DNA of 64,000 nucleotides from Chitinophaga hostae (lineage in GTDB: Bacteria; Bacteroidota; Bacteroidia; Chitinophagales; Chitinophagaceae). Under the pieces are notes generated by a model. It searched no databases. It was not told the origin of the DNA and saw only the letters and a program-made list of their open reading frames with translations. A program made the translations under genes and the position numbers. Positions 61,150 through 64,000 of this stretch are shown here, in pieces (the stretch's first letter is position 1; the number at the start of each line of letters is the position of its first letter). The stretch covers positions 1 to 64,000 of the forward strand of contig NZ_JAGTXB010000006.1 in assembly GCF_018224885.1 (NCBI RefSeq), in the 5' to 3' direction.

Positions 61150-63537
61150 ATGTTTTACCGTTATATTATTATAGCCATCAGGAATCTGCGGAGGCAAAGG
61201 TTATTCACCTTTGTTAATATAGCCGGACTGGCTATAAGTATGGCGGTATGCCTGCTGGTGCTGATATCTACGCGGAAAAATTTCTCCTATGATAATTTTC
61301 ATCCGGATGCCGCGCACACCTGGCGTATTACCAGTAAGGTGCAGACGCCGGATGGCAGAAAGTATCATATGGCGAGCACACCAATGCCCATTGGGGAGGC
61401 ACTGAAAAATAATTACACCGCTATCCGGCAGGAAGTAACGCTATACGGTGCACTATCCGGAGAGGCTAGGATTAATAAGAAGAAAATAAATATAAACGGC
61501 GCATTTACCACACCCTCCTTTTTTAATGTTTTTGGCTTCAAACTGGCGGCGGGTAATCCGCTCACCGCATTGACCACGCCTAACAACATTGTGTTGACAG
61601 AGGAAGCGGCGAAACGCTTATTTGGCACGAATGATCCGATGGGTAAAGTGATAACGTTTGATCAGAGGGGTAGTTATATCGTGAGTGGTGTATTGCAACC
61701 GGCGCCCTCCTTAACACATATCGACTATGAGGCATTTGCAGCCATGTCATCGGTGACGGCATTAGAGCAAAATCATGCTTTACCGGGAAGGCTCCAGAAT
61801 TGGGATATATTCCAGGACAATTATACTTATGTACAGATGCGTCCGGGCGAGGGCAGGGCGGCGTTAACAGCAGCTTTAAATGATATCGCACACCGGTATG
61901 ATGATTTGCCCGGGAAAGGGATGCCTCATATTGCTTTTGAGCCACAGGCACTGGGTAGAATAAGCCCTTCGCAGGAATTGTATAATGATATTGGCAATGC
62001 ACCTCCCTGGGGGAAAATGTTGGCAGAGATGGGAGTGGCTTTGCTGTTGCTGACCTGCGCCGGCTTCAACTATACTAATTTATCCATTGTCCGTTCCCTG
62101 CAACGGGCTAAAGAAGTAGGTGTACGCAAAGTGAATGGGGCACAGCGCTGGCAGATTTTCATGCAGTTTATTACAGAGTCGGTGCTGATGTGCATACTGT
62201 CGCTGATCCTGGCCGTTATGCTGTTATTGCTGGCTCAATCGACCCATTTCAACGCCTTGCCGGTGCCTGACATTAACTTGTTAAACGGGCACTTATTACT
62301 GTTGTTCTTTGTGTTTAGCGTTATTACCGGCATAGTGGCCGGGGCGATTCCAGCCTGGGCGTTATCGTCGTTCCAGCCGGTGAAGGTGCTTAAAAACCTG
62401 ATAGACATCAAACTATTTGGTGGACTGGGTTTGCGGAAATCGCTCATCGTTATACAGTTTACATTATCACTCACGGCCATTATTTTCCTGGTAACCGTAT
62501 ACAGGCAGTTCAGTTATAAAGCAGTAAAAGACATGGGCTTTTATCGCAAAGACATTCTGAATGTACCGCTGGCAGACGTGGACTTTCAACTTATGAAAGA
62601 GCGCATGTTGCAGCTTAACGGCGTAACCGCTGTGGCAGCCAGCTCCGGTACCCTCGGTATGCCCCGGGACGCGAACTTTTGCCAGATGAGAACGGCTGAG
62701 GGAAAGGATTACATTGAGTTTGGATATTATGCGGGAGATGCGGACTTCTTAAAAGTTATGCATCTGAAATTATTGGCCGGCAGCAGCTTTCCGGCGGCGG
62801 CATCTAAAGAGAAAGAGCAGTATGTAGTTGTTAATGAAAGAGCCGTCAGCGTAATGGGAATTAAAACCCTTGCGGAGGCAATCGGTAAAACACTGTGGCT
62901 GTCTGATTCGCTCCCGCTCAATATTGTAGGAGTAGTACAGGACTTTAACTACCAGCCAATAGAAATGAATATACGCCCGATGGCGATCCGTTATCATCCT
63001 GCTGAATTCCACCAGCTCCAGTTGTCAATGGCAAAGGGAGATAAAGAGCAGCAGATCGCCGCTGTAAAGAAGATCTGGATAGAGTTGCATCCCGGCGAAA
63101 TATTTTCTTCGGAATGGATGGATGAACAGCTGCTTGCCCGCAGCGGACAGGAGGTGATTTCCATGCTGGGGTTCCTGGTATTTATTTCTACCATGATTTC
63201 AGCACTGGGCCTGATGGGAGTAGTGGCTTATACCTCTTTTACCCGCAGAAAGGAAGTCAGCATCCGTAAAATACTGGGAGCAACCGCCCCGGGTTTGCTG
63301 GTGTTGCTTTCCAGGAGTTACGTGAAACTTATTATCATCGCCGGTTGTATTGCATTGCCATTCGGTTATATCGGCAGCGAGTTTTTCCTCCGGATCTTTG
63401 CCTACCGGGTAAGCATTGGGGTACTGCCGATATTGGGAAGCTTTATGTTCCTGGTATTTTTAGCACTTGTTACTATTCTTTCACAAACGTGGAGAGCTAT
63501 TGAAGTGAATCCGGTCGACAACCTGAGAAACGATTAA
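61150..63537 (+). CDS. FtsX/MacB-type ABC permease 3
   Basis: A 795-aa paralogue. Coupling segments are LQRAKEVGVRKVNGAQR (near 318) and RRKEVSIRKILGAT (near 700). In the first segment LGA is replaced by NGA. It begins 11 bp after permease 2 and its TAA stop overlaps the next start by one base. Confidence 0.9.
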   Translation: MFYRYIIIAIRNLRRQRLFTFVNIAGLAISMAVCLLVLISTRKNFSYDNFHPDAAHTWRITSKVQTPDGRKYHMASTPMPIGEALKNNYTAIRQEVTLYGALSGEARINKKKININGAFTTPSFFNVFGFKLAAGNPLTALTTPNNIVLTEEAAKRLFGTNDPMGKVITFDQRGSYIVSGVLQPAPSLTHIDYEAFAAMSSVTALEQNHALPGRLQNWDIFQDNYTYVQMRPGEGRAALTAALNDIAHRYDDLPGKGMPHIAFEPQALGRISPSQELYNDIGNAPPWGKMLAEMGVALLLLTCAGFNYTNLSIVRSLQRAKEVGVRKVNGAQRWQIFMQFITESVLMCILSLILAVMLLLLAQSTHFNALPVPDINLLNGHLLLLFFVFSVITGIVAGAIPAWALSSFQPVKVLKNLIDIKLFGGLGLRKSLIVIQFTLSLTAIIFLVTVYRQFSYKAVKDMGFYRKDILNVPLADVDFQLMKERMLQLNGVTAVAASSGTLGMPRDANFCQMRTAEGKDYIEFGYYAGDADFLKVMHLKLLAGSSFPAAASKEKEQYVVVNERAVSVMGIKTLAEAIGKTLWLSDSLPLNIVGVVQDFNYQPIEMNIRPMAIRYHPAEFHQLQLSMAKGDKEQQIAAVKKIWIELHPGEIFSSEWMDEQLLARSGQEVISMLGFLVFISTMISALGLMGVVAYTSFTRRKEVSIRKILGATAPGLLVLLSRSYVKLIIIAGCIALPFGYIGSEFFLRIFAYRVSIGVLPILGSFMFLVFLALVTILSQTWRAIEVNPVDNLRND

Positions 63538-64000
63538 TGATGTTATTATACAACTACATAAAACTGGCATGGCGCAATCTCGGCAAGAGGAAATTGTACA
63601 GCTTTATCAATATTGGCGGGCTGGCTGCCGGATTATGTGTTTGTATGCTGATCATGCTGTATGTGGCGCATGAGCTAAGTTATGATCGTTTTCATAAAGA
63701 TAGTCACCGGATCTTCTCCCTGTTGGAAAAGATTAAAATGGATAAAGACACCATACAGTTTGAGCGGTTTAACTACGCTACCGGGCCTGCTATATTGCGG
63801 CAGGATGCGGCTGTAAAGAGTTTTCTGCGAATGGGTAATCTTTCCAATGAGGCTACGGTAATGCAGAATGTTGCTAACCCGGCCATCCGTGATGAAGAAA
63901 CGGATACCTGGTTTACGGATGCCAATTACTTTAGTTTCTTCTCTTTTCCTTTGGTGGAAGGAAATCCGGCGGAGGTGCTGAAGCAGCCATTTACCGCTGT
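63537..64000 (+). CDS. FtsX/MacB-type ABC permease 4, cut by window end
   Basis: The first 154 codons of a further paralogue. Start ATG at 63537 overlaps the previous stop (TAATG), with a second ATG in frame at 63540. Residues about 20-42 form the first helix (NIGGLAAGLCVCMLIMLYVA), followed by the start of the periplasmic domain. The rest lies beyond the window. Confidence 0.88.
   Translation, partial: MMLLYNYIKLAWRNLGKRKLYSFINIGGLAAGLCVCMLIMLYVAHELSYDRFHKDSHRIFSLLEKIKMDKDTIQFERFNYATGPAILRQDAAVKSFLRMGNLSNEATVMQNVANPAIRDEETDTWFTDANYFSFFSFPLVEGNPAEVLKQPFTA

Noticed and set aside
1-64000. Search for tRNA, rRNA, insertion sequences, integrases and prophage genes
   Set aside because: No cloverleaf with a TTCRA loop and CCA-end pattern, no transposase-like frame and no rRNA stretch was seen by eye.

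Overview
The window looks like chromosome of a Bacteroidota species, most likely Chitinophagaceae (Chitinophaga-like). The signs are gliding genes gldD and gldE next to ssb and mutY, Bat proteins, ECF sigma/anti-sigma modules, a TonB/SusC-type sequence, a short carB, -7 elements of the TAnnTTTG type and almost no Shine-Dalgarno sites. No tRNA, rRNA, insertion sequence, phage gene or CRISPR array was seen. The family placement is inference from gene content.

Layout. 0-4.3 kb (minus): batC-batB pair, a class D beta-lactamase and kbl. 4.6-7.6 kb (plus): ECF sigma factor, an anti-sigma-like protein with an internal duplication, an outer-membrane protein and a small exported protein. 7.7-15.7 kb: M16 peptidase, L,D-transpeptidase, alpha/beta hydrolase, acetyl-CoA synthetase and a TPR protein. 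16-20 kb: small regulators, then a divergent deoxynucleotidase / DeoR-MFS locus whose intergenic region carries a TTGC motif repeated every 10 bp. 19.9-21.8 kb (minus): a three-gene cassette of an 80-aa Cys-containing peptide, a DUF692/MNIO iron enzyme and a partner protein. It is probably a peptide-modification (RiPP-like) system and is the best candidate here for an undescribed system. 22-31 kb: carB, comEC, purH and a second ECF module whose membrane protein joins an anti-sigma-like N-terminus, a SusC-plug-like segment and a TonB C-terminal domain.

31-41 kb: lutB, DUF3109, gldD-gldE-ssb-mutY (minus), then HU, a TPR protein, a 31-aa basic protein and RNase G (plus), an arrangement familiar from Bacteroidota core genomes. 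41-51 kb: cupin, L,D-transpeptidase, RidA, a 3HCDH-only protein, tsaB, ArsR plus an MBL-rhodanese sulfur enzyme, a BON lipoprotein, a lipid A acyltransferase, nadB and a lysoplasmalogenase. 51-64 kb: a histidine kinase and NtrC-type regulator facing a HlyD adaptor, one ABC ATPase and at least four FtsX/MacB-type permeases, the last cut by the window end. Two GTCC-N6-GGAC palindromes 21 bp apart lie between them.

Gene ends are rich in structured repeats. One family (TAGC/GCTAAAAG-type) shares its first TAG with the stop codon of four genes, a second (ACGAATTA-type) forms long palindromes after three genes, and there are two very large palindromes after rng and after the second L,D-transpeptidase.
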